Of a DNA stretch of 64,000 nucleotides, positions 10,155 through 17,327 are shown one piece after another (the stretch's first letter is position 1; every line of letters starts with the position of its first letter). This DNA comes from Clostridia bacterium (GTDB lineage: Bacteria; Bacillota; Clostridia; Christensenellales; Aristaeellaceae). Position numbers and translations under genes: made by a program. Below the pieces are notes generated by a model. It was not told where the DNA came from. It was given only the letters and a program-made list of their open reading frames with translations, and did not search any database. The stretch covers positions 92,809 through 156,808 of the forward strand of contig JAGBBA010000047.1 of NCBI GenBank assembly GCA_017938695.1, given 5' to 3'.

Positions 10155-10800
10155 ATCGCAGCAGCAATTGCAGGTGGATTTTCAGCAGATGGTGGATGAG
10201 TTTTTCACCGTCCAGTGCCGGTATCAGTCTGCCATACGAGAAATCCAGACCAAGCTGGAAATACTGGATGACGAATTCCAGATGCGGCACAAGCGCAACC
10301 CCATCCATCACATGCAGAGCAGGATGAAATCCATCCAGAGCATGATGGAAAAGCTGGCCCGCAAAAATGCCCAGCGAAATATCGCTTCCGCCGTAGAAAA
10401 TTTGACGGACATCGCCGGTATTCGTGTGATCTGCTCCTACCTCCAGGATGTGTACACCGTTGCTGAGCTATTGACCCGGCAGGATGACATTCATGTGCTG
10501 AAGGTGCGGGACTACATCAAGCAGCCCAAGGCCAATGGATACCGCAGCCTGCATCTGGTGGTGGAGATCCCGGTATTCCTGTCCGAAGGACGCGTCATGG
10601 TGCCTGTGGAGATCCAGATCCGTACCATTGCCATGGACTTCTGGGCATCGCTGGAGCATTCGCTTCGCTACAAAGCACCCGGGAATATCCCCGAGGAGAT
10701 TTCAGAAGAGCTGCTTCAAACCGCATCGGACATTGCGATTCTTGATCAGCGCATGCAAACCATCCACGACAAGGTGGACGCCCTGGAAGGAAACGAATAA
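10141..10800 (+). CDS. Small alarmone synthetase (RelQ/YjbM-type GTP pyrophosphokinase)
   Basis: A 219-residue stand-alone RelA/SpoT synthetase domain; no hydrolase, TGS or ACT domain. Family signatures are clear: RMKSIQSMMEKLARKN, the NLTDIAGIRVICSYLQDVY nucleotide-site strand, KANGYRSLHLVVE and the VEIQIRTIAMDFWASLEHSL motif. It makes (p)ppGpp from ATP and GTP or GDP. A start at ATG 10141 is chosen for AAAGGAG at normal spacing; the frame extends upstream only within the kinase gene. Its overlap with a two-component operon beside an exporter is unusual and suggests stress-responsive expression. A short charged C-terminal helix may mediate oligomerisation. Confidence 0.92.
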   Translation: MTQDKSQQQLQVDFQQMVDEFFTVQCRYQSAIREIQTKLEILDDEFQMRHKRNPIHHMQSRMKSIQSMMEKLARKNAQRNIASAVENLTDIAGIRVICSYLQDVYTVAELLTRQDDIHVLKVRDYIKQPKANGYRSLHLVVEIPVFLSEGRVMVPVEIQIRTIAMDFWASLEHSLRYKAPGNIPEEISEELLQTASDIAILDQRMQTIHDKVDALEGNE

Positions 10801-10810
10801 GTGCATATTC

Positions 10811-10868
10811 CCCCAGCATAATGCCATACTATTCATAGCGAAAGGATGATGGCTATGCTGGGGTTTTT
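10811..10868 (+). promoter_or_regulatory. Terminator-like hairpin spanning the start codon of the DMT gene
   Basis: CCCCAGCAT at 10811-10819 is the exact reverse complement of ATGCTGGGG at 10855-10863, which is followed by TTTTT (10864-10868). The second arm contains the likely start codon and the T run forms its early codons. The loop holds the ribosome site AAAGG. It could end alarmone synthetase transcripts or hide the start codon. Confidence 0.5.
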
Positions 10869-11289
10869 GTATGCGCTGGTTGCCGGGGCAGCCATGAGTA
10901 TTCAGGGTGTCATGAACACACGCCTTGGTGACAAGGTGGGTGTATTGGAAACCAACGCTTTTGTTCAGCTGGTTGGCTTTGCGCTGGCACTGGCTGTTGC
11001 CATGATTTTCGGCCGCGGGGATATCCGACTTTTGCCCCAAGCACCATGGTATAGCTGGCTGGGCGGTGTTCTCGCGCCTGTGATCACCGTTACGGTCATG
11101 CTGGCCATTGCCGGGTTATCGCCCACGGTAGCCATTTCGACCATTCTGCTTTCCCAGCTCACTGTTGCAGCCCTGATCGACGCCTTTGGTATCATGGGCT
11201 CAGAAAAACTCCCCTTCACCTGGCAGAAGCTGCTGGGCGTGGGGCTGATGGTGGGTGGTGTGCTGCTGATGAAGTGGAAAACCGCATAA
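10855..11289 (+). CDS. Small DMT-superfamily transporter, YdcZ (DUF606) type
   Basis: A 144-residue membrane protein with about five hydrophobic helices and the family's N-terminal pattern SIQGVMNTRLGDKVG. YdcZ-type half-size transporters probably act as dimers; substrate unknown. Start: AAAGGA at 10841-10846 sits eight bases before ATG 10855; ATG codons at 10846 and 10849 are in frame but too close to that site. The gene follows the alarmone synthetase by 54 bases and could be read through from it unless the hairpin at 10811-10868 terminates. Confidence 0.82.
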   Translation: MLGFLYALVAGAAMSIQGVMNTRLGDKVGVLETNAFVQLVGFALALAVAMIFGRGDIRLLPQAPWYSWLGGVLAPVITVTVMLAIAGLSPTVAISTILLSQLTVAALIDAFGIMGSEKLPFTWQKLLGVGLMVGGVLLMKWKTA

Positions 11290-11300
11290 TCCAACGGAAT

Positions 11301-11318
11301 AACCGACCGACCGTCGGT
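11301..11318. repeat. 18-bp palindrome-bearing repeat, copy 1
   Basis: AACCGACCGACCGTCGGT, containing the near-perfect palindrome ACCGACCGTCGGT. An identical 18-mer lies inverted at 40464-40481 inside the GH2 gene. Here it stands 12 bases past the DMT gene stop. Confidence 0.5.
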
Positions 11319-11386
11319 ATTCTTTGCGTTTCGGCATGGCCTGTCGAACGCTTTTTTGCATATCGCAAAAGCCCTGTTTTTTCGAC

Positions 11387-11416
11387 GAAGGACAAGCCAT
11401 CCACCAGGTTGAATGC
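11387..11416 (+). promoter_or_regulatory. Possible sigma-H promoter of spoIIA
   Basis: AGGA at 11389-11392 and GAAT at 11411-11414 are separated by 18 bases, the spacing of sigma-H promoters (AGGA box and GAAT box). Sigma-H is known to drive spoIIA in Bacillus. Flanking positions match only partly. Confidence 0.45.
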
Positions 11417-11450
11417 TACGCTTGAACGATTTTCAAGGAGGCATCAACAC

Positions 11451-11777
11451 ATGTTACGTTCCATCCGCGACGGGGATAAGCTGCTGGTAGGTTTGGATGG
11501 CGAGCTGGATCATTTTTGCGCGCAAAGCATCCGCCGGGAGCTGGACAGTCAGCTTGCTGATCCAACCATCCGCCAGCTGATCCTTGACTTTTCAGGTTTG
11601 ACCTTTATGGATTCCTCCGGCATCGGGGTGATTCTTGGCCGCTATCGCATCCTGCGGGAGCGTGGGGGCGGGGTATCCGTCATTCATATGAACGACCACA
11701 TTGCGCGAATATTCCACATGTCAGGCATGGGCAAGGTGATCCGCCAGCTGGACAGGAAGCAGGAGGCTGTACGATGA
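11451..11777 (+). CDS. spoIIAA: SpoIIAA anti-sigma-F factor antagonist
   Basis: A 108-residue STAS-domain protein. In the forespore, dephosphorylated SpoIIAA binds SpoIIAB and frees sigma-F. The phosphorylatable serine lies in FMDSSGIGVILGRY (about residues 54-67), and the N-terminal LVGLDGELDH strand is typical. Start ATG 11451 is preceded by AAGGAGG; the longer open frame upstream has no ribosome site. Its stop overlaps the spoIIAB start by four bases. Confidence 0.93.
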   Translation: MLRSIRDGDKLLVGLDGELDHFCAQSIRRELDSQLADPTIRQLILDFSGLTFMDSSGIGVILGRYRILRERGGGVSVIHMNDHIARIFHMSGMGKVIRQLDRKQEAVR

Positions 11778-12235
11778 TGCGAAACAATGAAATGCAGACC
11801 ACATTCCTCAGCGTTGCAGAAAATGAGGCTTTTGCCCGCGTTGTGATCGCTGCCTTTGCCATGCAGCTCAGCCCGACGGTATGCGAAATCGCCGATATCA
11901 AAACAGCCGTTTCTGAGGCCGTGACCAACGCCATCGTACACGGCTATGAGGGTACACGCGGCATGGTCACTCTTCGGGCATCAATCCACGACCATGCACT
12001 CTTGTCCATTGAGATCAGTGACCAGGGCAAGGGTATCGCCAACATCCAGCAGGCCATGGAGCCCTTCTTCACCACTCGCCCCGAGCAGGAGCGCAGCGGC
12101 ATGGGCTTTGCAGTGATGCAAACCTTCATGGATGAGCTTTCTGTCGAATCAGCACCGGGCAAAGGCACGCTGATCCGCATGAAGAAGCGCATCAGGTCAA
12201 GGGATATGCTTGAAAACGCAACGCACATTCTCTGA
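11774..12235 (+). CDS. spoIIAB: SpoIIAB anti-sigma-F factor / serine kinase
   Basis: A 153-residue GHKL-fold kinase that holds sigma-F inactive and phosphorylates SpoIIAA. N box EAVTNAIVHGY, G1 box ISDQGKGIANI and G2 region RSGMGFAVMQTFMD are intact. ATG 11774 follows AGGAGG and overlaps spoIIAA. The expected third gene of the operon, sigF (spoIIAC), is absent: a terminator and the convergent deoD gene follow directly. The C-terminus is a little longer than in Bacillus. Confidence 0.93.
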   Translation: MMRNNEMQTTFLSVAENEAFARVVIAAFAMQLSPTVCEIADIKTAVSEAVTNAIVHGYEGTRGMVTLRASIHDHALLSIEISDQGKGIANIQQAMEPFFTTRPEQERSGMGFAVMQTFMDELSVESAPGKGTLIRMKKRIRSRDMLENATHIL

Positions 12236-12247
12236 TAGGCATATGAA

Positions 12248-12282
12248 AACGCCGATCCGGCAACCGTGCAGGATCGGCGTTT
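12248..12282. terminator. Bidirectional terminator between spoIIAB and deoD
   Basis: Arms AACGCCGATCC and GGATCGGCGTT are perfectly complementary around a 12-base loop, between two convergent genes. Confidence 0.8.
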
Positions 12283-12289
12283 AACATGC

Positions 12290-12997
12290 TTATGCAATTT
12301 CCAGGGCGATCTCCATCATCTTGGTGAAGGTGTTCTGCCGCTCCTCGGCACTCAGCTCTTCACCGGTAAAGGGATTATCCGAAATGGTGCACAGGGCCAA
12401 GGCATTCTTCCCTGCCCGGGCAGCGTTCAGATAGAGGGCGGCTGCTTCCATTTCCACGGCCAGAACGCCCAGCTTCTGCAACTTGCCCAGCGGAGCAGAC
12501 TCGTCGTAGAAGGTGTCGGAGGAGTACAGCGCACCAGGCACCGGCAGCTGGCCCAGCTTTTCGCCAGCATCCATGGCGGCCTTCAGCAGCTCGTAAGAGC
12601 AGCAGGGGGCCAGGTTGCCGTCAAAGCCAAACTGCTTGCCGAAGCTGGAATTGGTGTAGGCGCTCAGGCCTGCCACGATGTCGCGCACCTTCAGCTTCTG
12701 GTTCAGCATACCGGCAGAGCCGATGCGAATGATATTCTCCACATTGTAGTAGTTGAACAGCTCGTAGGAATAAATGCCGATGGACGGCATACCCATGCCG
12801 GAGGCCATCACGGAAACGCGCTTGCCGTGATATTCGCCGGTATAACCCTGCACGCCGCGAACGTTATTGACCAGGACGGCGTTCTCCAGGAAGGTTTCGG
12901 CAATAAACTTGGCGCGCAGCGGATCACCGGGCATCAGCACGGTGCGGGCAAAATCGCCTTCTTTGGCGGTAATATGAGGCGTAGGAATAGGACACAT
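12290..12997 (-). CDS. deoD: Purine nucleoside phosphorylase, DeoD type
   Basis: A 235-residue hexameric-type phosphorylase that splits purine (deoxy)nucleosides to base and ribose-1-phosphate. Motifs: VLMPGDPLRAKFIAE near the N-terminus (phosphate site), RIGSAGML, and VEMEAAALY with the nucleoside-binding Glu pair, then ISDNPFTGE. Start ATG 12997 has AAGGAG nine bases upstream; an in-frame ATG at 13003 is only three bases from it. Monocistronic, with its own promoter at 13033-13061. Confidence 0.96.
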   Translation of the reverse strand: MCPIPTPHITAKEGDFARTVLMPGDPLRAKFIAETFLENAVLVNNVRGVQGYTGEYHGKRVSVMASGMGMPSIGIYSYELFNYYNVENIIRIGSAGMLNQKLKVRDIVAGLSAYTNSSFGKQFGFDGNLAPCCSYELLKAAMDAGEKLGQLPVPGALYSSDTFYDESAPLGKLQKLGVLAVEMEAAALYLNAARAGKNALALCTISDNPFTGEELSAEERQNTFTKMMEIALEIA

Positions 12998-13032
12998 AAG
13001 CATATTCTCCTTTCAACGAAATGGCTGAATTC

Positions 13033-13061
13033 ATTATACCATGTCCAAACTTAACAGGCAA
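13033..13061 (-). promoter_or_regulatory. Sigma-A promoter of deoD
   Basis: On the minus strand TTGCCT (13056-13061) and TATAAT (13033-13038) with a 17-base spacer. Confidence 0.75.
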
Positions 13062-13085
13062 GCATCTGATTGAAAACCTCCACGC

Positions 13086-13114
13086 TTGACAGCCGCGCTC
13101 CCTTCTTCTACAAT
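13086..13114 (+). promoter_or_regulatory. Sigma-A promoter of the YgiQ-family gene
   Basis: TTGACA at 13086-13091, TACAAT at 13109-13114, 17-base spacer. The predicted start of transcription (about 13121) nearly coincides with an ATG at 13123, which argues for the later TTG start of the gene. Confidence 0.85.
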
Positions 13115-13140
13115 AGGTTTGTATGTTTGGAGGGATCAAC

Positions 13141-15069
13141 TTGAACCAGCAGTTTCTCCCCGTGACCCGGCAGGACGTCACCCAGCGCGGCTGGGATGTG
13201 CCTGACTTCATTTATGTATGCGGTGATGCCTATGTGGATCACCCGTCTTTTGGGCATGCCATCATCAGCCGTATTCTTGAAAAAGCGGGCTACCGCGTCG
13301 CCATGCTCTGCCTGCCGCCCTGGCAGGATGCCACTGCATTCACCCGTTTTGGCAAGCCGAGGCTTGGTTTCTTGGTTACCTCCGGCGTGATTGACAGCAT
13401 GGTCAACCACTATACTGTTGCCAAAAAACGCCGCAGCGAGGATGCTTATGCCCCCGGCGGCAAGGGCGGCATGCGGCCTGACCGAGCCACCATCGTTTAC
13501 TGCAACCGCATCCGACAGGCATACAAGGACGTGCCCATCCTCATCGGCGGCGTGGAGGCCAGCCTCCGCCGTTTCTCCCACTACGATTACTGGGATGACA
13601 AGGTGCGCCATTCCATCCTGGTGGATTCCGGCGCAACGCTGCTGATGTACGGCATGGGCGAAACCAGCATTCTTGAATGCGCCAACTGGGTAGCCGACGG
13701 CATGAACCCGGCCGAACTGCGGCGCATCCGGGGCATTTGCTATATGAGCAAAACGGCGGACGAAAGCTGTGTTCATCTGGCATCCCATAAGGAAGTATCC
13801 TCCGACAAGCGTAAGTATGCCGAGGCCTTCCTCACCCAGTACGAGGAGCAGGACCCCATCCGCGGCAAGCGTCTTTGCCAGCAGCAGGACGATGACCGCT
13901 ATCTCATCCAGAACGAACCCAGTCTCCCCCTGACCCGCGAGGCACTCGACGCAGTGTACGAACTCCCCTACACCCGCCGCTGGCATCCCATGTATGACAA
14001 GGATGGCGGCGTGCCTGCCCTGGCGGAAGTTGAATTCTCCATTGCCTCCACCCGCGGATGCTTCGGCTCCTGCAGCTTCTGTGCCATCACCTTCCATCAG
14101 GGACGGATCATCCAGTCCCGCAGCCCTGAGTCCATTGTGAAGGAAGCAAAGCTGCTGACTAAGCTGCCCAACTTCAAGGGTTATATCCATGATGTAGGCG
14201 GCCCGACGGCTAACTTCCGTCAGCCTGCCTGCGATAAGCAGCTGAAGTGCGGCGCATGCAAAAACAAGCAGTGCCTATACCCCAGGCCCTGCAAAAACAT
14301 GAATGTATCCCATGCTGAATTGGTGGATATCCTCCGCCAGCTTCGCGCGCTGCCCAAGGTGAAGAAGGTCTTCATCCGTTCCGGTCTGCGGTATGACTAC
14401 ATCATGGCCGACCACGATCCCACCTTCCTGCGTGAGCTTTGCCAGCACCACATTTCCGGCCAGCTCAAGGTGGCCCCGGAGCACGTTTGCCCCTATGTGC
14501 TGGACAAGATGGGCAAGCCCGGCCGCAATGTGTATGACGCCTTTGTGCAAAAGTATGCCACCCTCAATACCAAGCTTGGTTTGAAGCAGTATCTGATTCC
14601 CTACCTGATGAGCAGCCACCCCGGCAGCGATCTGCATGCGGCCATCGAGCTTGCTTGCTATCTGCGTGATACCGGCTTCTATCCCGACCAGGTGCAAGAT
14701 TTCTATCCAACCCCTGGCACGCTGAGCACCTGCATGTTCTATACCGGGCTTGATCCCCGCACCATGAAGAGCGTGTTTGTAGCCCGTTCCCCTGAGGAAA
14801 AGGCCATGCAGCGTGCTTTGATGCAGTACCGTGCGCCAAAGAATCAGCCCCTGGTGCGCAAGGCCCTGCGTTTAGCCGGACGTGATGACCTGATCGGCTT
14901 CGACCATGAATGCCTTGTGCCGCCGGAAAATGCCCGCCGCCCTGCCAAGGCTGATACCCACAAGCCGCAGCAACGCAAAACGACCGCCCGTCCCGTTGCT
15001 TCTGATCAGAAGAAGCCCCAGGTCAAGCGGTCGTCCAAATGGGCCAAAGCCAAACCGAAAAAGCGTTGA
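13141..15069 (+). CDS. YgiQ/UPF0313 family radical SAM protein
   Basis: A 642-residue radical SAM enzyme of unknown substrate. The N-terminal UPF0313 domain has DAYVDHPSFG; the radical SAM cluster motif is CFGSCSFCAI (CxxxCxxC) near residue 305. A second cysteine-rich stretch (CGACKNKQCLYPRPC) near 370 could bind metal. The C-terminal about 55 residues are Lys/Arg/Pro-rich, suggesting nucleic-acid contact. The start is taken as TTG 13141: GGAGG stands seven bases before it and it matches where family members begin, while ATG 13123 falls almost on the transcription start. It meets the TetR gene end to end with no spacer. Confidence 0.9.
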   Translation: MNQQFLPVTRQDVTQRGWDVPDFIYVCGDAYVDHPSFGHAIISRILEKAGYRVAMLCLPPWQDATAFTRFGKPRLGFLVTSGVIDSMVNHYTVAKKRRSEDAYAPGGKGGMRPDRATIVYCNRIRQAYKDVPILIGGVEASLRRFSHYDYWDDKVRHSILVDSGATLLMYGMGETSILECANWVADGMNPAELRRIRGICYMSKTADESCVHLASHKEVSSDKRKYAEAFLTQYEEQDPIRGKRLCQQQDDDRYLIQNEPSLPLTREALDAVYELPYTRRWHPMYDKDGGVPALAEVEFSIASTRGCFGSCSFCAITFHQGRIIQSRSPESIVKEAKLLTKLPNFKGYIHDVGGPTANFRQPACDKQLKCGACKNKQCLYPRPCKNMNVSHAELVDILRQLRALPKVKKVFIRSGLRYDYIMADHDPTFLRELCQHHISGQLKVAPEHVCPYVLDKMGKPGRNVYDAFVQKYATLNTKLGLKQYLIPYLMSSHPGSDLHAAIELACYLRDTGFYPDQVQDFYPTPGTLSTCMFYTGLDPRTMKSVFVARSPEEKAMQRALMQYRAPKNQPLVRKALRLAGRDDLIGFDHECLVPPENARRPAKADTHKPQQRKTTARPVASDQKKPQVKRSSKWAKAKPKKR

Positions 15070-15771
15070 TCATTCCTGCGCCGAGAGCATCAATCGACGG
15101 ATCAGCTCCTCTGATACCTCGTCCCACTCCTGCAGGCGGATGATTTCCACACTGCCGAAGGGAGCATCCAGCAAACGCTCCACGCTCCGGCGATACTTAT
15201 GCAATATACTCAGCAGCGCAGCAGCATCGGGCTTCTGCGCTTTTTTTGCGCATGCCAGCAGCAGTGAAGCCACATCACCCCAGCACTGGTTCAGCAAATG
15301 CAGGATGACATCTTCCACATCCGCTGTTGCCGGAAGGATCACATCTGCGTCCTGCGCCAAAGCCAGTTCGCGCTGCAATGCAGGCAGAAAGGTTTCCATC
15401 AGTGCTTCCTGATAGCACAGCCGCAGAGCCCGGCCCTCGGGCTTTTCCATCATGGGCAGAAGCATGGCCACAAAATCGGCTTCTTCCTGCCGCAAGGGCA
15501 GATAGCCGTACAGAAGCTTATTCAGCCGGGACATGATATCGCTGTCCTTGGCAAGCTTTTCTTCCACCTGTGCCAGGGCCTTTTCTGCCCGCTGGTAGAA
15601 AAGCGTATTCAGCAGCTCTTCCTTGCTGGCGAAATGATGATAAAAGCCACCCTTGCTGATGTGCAGCACATTCAGGATATCCTGCACGCTGGTGGCCTCG
15701 TAGCCCTTGAGGCAGAACAGCCGCTCTGCCACCGTCAGCATTTCCTGGCGTTTTTCATCGCCCTTACGCAC
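15070..15771 (-). CDS. TetR/AcrR family transcriptional regulator
   Basis: A 233-residue regulator. The N-terminal helix-turn-helix is classic: AERLFCLKGYEATSVQDIL followed by HISKGGFYHHFASKEELL (residues about 17-58). The C-terminal ligand domain is not assignable. Start is GTG 15771, behind AAAGGAG at eight bases; the frame is open upstream but overlaps its own promoter. Its target is not evident: the ferredoxin gene lies just upstream in the same direction and no palindromic operator was found beside the promoter. Confidence 0.9.
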   Translation of the reverse strand: MRKGDEKRQEMLTVAERLFCLKGYEATSVQDILNVLHISKGGFYHHFASKEELLNTLFYQRAEKALAQVEEKLAKDSDIMSRLNKLLYGYLPLRQEEADFVAMLLPMMEKPEGRALRLCYQEALMETFLPALQRELALAQDADVILPATADVEDVILHLLNQCWGDVASLLLACAKKAQKPDAAALLSILHKYRRSVERLLDAPFGSVEIIRLQEWDEVSEELIRRLMLSAQE

Positions 15772-15798
15772 GTTGCAATCTCTCCTTTCATCTATGGT

Positions 15799-15828
15799 AG
15801 TATAAGCCGCAAAGGTCGATTTCGTCAA
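15799..15828 (-). promoter_or_regulatory. Sigma-A promoter of the TetR gene
   Basis: Minus strand TTGACG (15823-15828) and TATACT (15799-15804), 18-base spacer. Confidence 0.7.
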
Positions 15829-15829
15829 G

Positions 15830-15857
15830 TAAAAAAGCCGCTTCACGCGGAAACGGC
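15830..15857 (-). terminator. Terminator of the ferredoxin gene
   Basis: Minus-strand arms GCCGTTT and AAGCGGC (one G-U pair) around a seven-base loop, followed by six T. It lies directly before the TetR promoter. Confidence 0.7.
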
Positions 15858-15867
15858 ATGCTTTGCA

Positions 15868-16053
15868 TCAGTGCTTCTCGATGGCATCCACCGGGCAAGC
15901 CTCCATGGCTTCTGTGGCTTTGGCCGTCAAAACGCCCTCGTCGGGCTGTTTTTTCACAAAGGCCACACCCTCGCCGCTCATTTCGAATACCTCCGCATTG
16001 ATGCTGGTGCACAGCGCGCAGCCGATGCAGCGATCATTCACCGTGAATTTCAT
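15868..16053 (-). CDS. [4Fe-4S] ferredoxin
   Basis: A 61-residue single-cluster ferredoxin. Cluster ligands are CIGCALC (C9, C12, C15) and the distal CP in MEACPVDAIEKH. The final cysteine with the acidic surface is typical of small clostridial electron carriers of the Fer4_13 type. RBS GAAAGGAG. Monocistronic, with a terminator directly after. The redox partner is unknown. Confidence 0.93.
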   Translation of the reverse strand: MKFTVNDRCIGCALCTSINAEVFEMSGEGVAFVKKQPDEGVLTAKATEAMEACPVDAIEKH

Positions 16054-16086
16054 TCAAACCCGCTCCTTTCTCCAAACACCATTACC

Positions 16087-16115
16087 TTGACTTTTCCTTG
16101 CCGCAAGGTTACCAT
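16087..16115 (+). promoter_or_regulatory. Probable sigma-A promoter of sbcDC
   Basis: TTGACT at 16087-16092 and TACCAT at 16110-16115 with 17 bases between. The -10 is weak. Confidence 0.5.
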
Positions 16116-16190
16116 ATTTCTATGGCGGTATTCTGTCCTGCACAGTTTGCCCCGCATCAACGCACATGATACATCATGAAAGGAACCACC

Positions 16191-17327
16191 ATGAAGCTCA
16201 TGCACCTTTCCGACCTGCATCTGGGCAAGCGGCTGAACGAGTTCTCGCTGCTGGAGGATCAGGCGTATATTTTGCACCAGCTTGTGCACATCGCGCAGGA
16301 TGAACACCCCGACGCTGTTCTGATCGCGGGCGATCTCTACGACAAGCCAGTTTCCCCCGCAGAAGCTGTTTCCCTACTGGACGATTTTCTTGCCCGGCTT
16401 TCTTCATTACATATTCCCGTGATGATCATCAGCGGCAATCATGATTCGCCGGAGCGTTTATCCTTCGGCGCGCGGCTGATCTCTGCAAGCGGTGTGTATC
16501 TGGCCCCGGTTTACGGCGGCACCGTTGAACCCAACACCTTAACAGATGACCACGGCCCTGTGGATGTGTTTCTGCTGCCCTTTATCAAGCCCAGCCATGT
16601 CCGCCGTTATTTCCCTGATGAAGAGATCGCCACCTATACCGATGCCGTTGCCTGTGCCATCCGGCATATGAATATCAAGTCTGACCGTCGCAACGTGCTG
16701 ATCACTCACCAGTTTGTGACTGGAGCTGCCTGTTGCGAATCTGAGGAACTGTCTGTCGGCGGCACTGATCAGGTGGATGCCTCCGTTTTTGATGCCTTCG
16801 ATTATGTGGCTCTTGGCCATATCCACGGCCCGCAGAATATCAAAAGCGAGCGCATCAGGTATTGCGGAACTCCGCTGAAGTACTCCTTTTCCGAGGCGAA
16901 ACACCATAAATCGGTCACCATGGTGGAACTGGCCAGCAAGGGCAGCCTGTCCATCCGCAGCATACCGCTTACGCCCCTTCGGGACATGTTGGAGCTTCGC
17001 GGCACCTATAACGAGCTCACCGCCCGCAGCTATTATGCCAATCTGGACACCAGCAGCTATGTGCACATTACCCTGACGGACGAGGAAGATATTCCCGACG
17101 CAGCAGCCAAATTGCGGGTGATCTATCCCAACCTGATGAAGCTGGACTATGACAACCGGCGCACCCGCACCCAGGCTGATTTCACCCAGGCCGAAGAAGT
17201 GCAGCAGCGTTCACCCCAGTCACTGTTCGGTGAATTCTACGAAAAGCAGAACGGCCAGCCCATGTCCGCAGAACAGGCGGACTACATTGATCAACTCGTC
17301 CGACAGCTGTGGGAGGGACATTCATGA
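16191..17327 (+). CDS. sbcD: Exonuclease subunit SbcD
   Basis: A 378-residue Mre11-type metallophosphoesterase. Metal-binding motifs are in order: LSDLHLGKRL, AGDLYD, SGNHDSPERL, and the later THQF and GHIHG. With SbcC it trims and opens hairpin or protein-blocked DNA ends. Start ATG 16191 has AAAGGA at 16179-16184; an in-frame ATG at 16176 lies on that ribosome site. The stop overlaps the sbcC start (ATGA). Confidence 0.96.
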   Translation: MKLMHLSDLHLGKRLNEFSLLEDQAYILHQLVHIAQDEHPDAVLIAGDLYDKPVSPAEAVSLLDDFLARLSSLHIPVMIISGNHDSPERLSFGARLISASGVYLAPVYGGTVEPNTLTDDHGPVDVFLLPFIKPSHVRRYFPDEEIATYTDAVACAIRHMNIKSDRRNVLITHQFVTGAACCESEELSVGGTDQVDASVFDAFDYVALGHIHGPQNIKSERIRYCGTPLKYSFSEAKHHKSVTMVELASKGSLSIRSIPLTPLRDMLELRGTYNELTARSYYANLDTSSYVHITLTDEEDIPDAAAKLRVIYPNLMKLDYDNRRTRTQADFTQAEEVQQRSPQSLFGEFYEKQNGQPMSAEQADYIDQLVRQLWEGHS

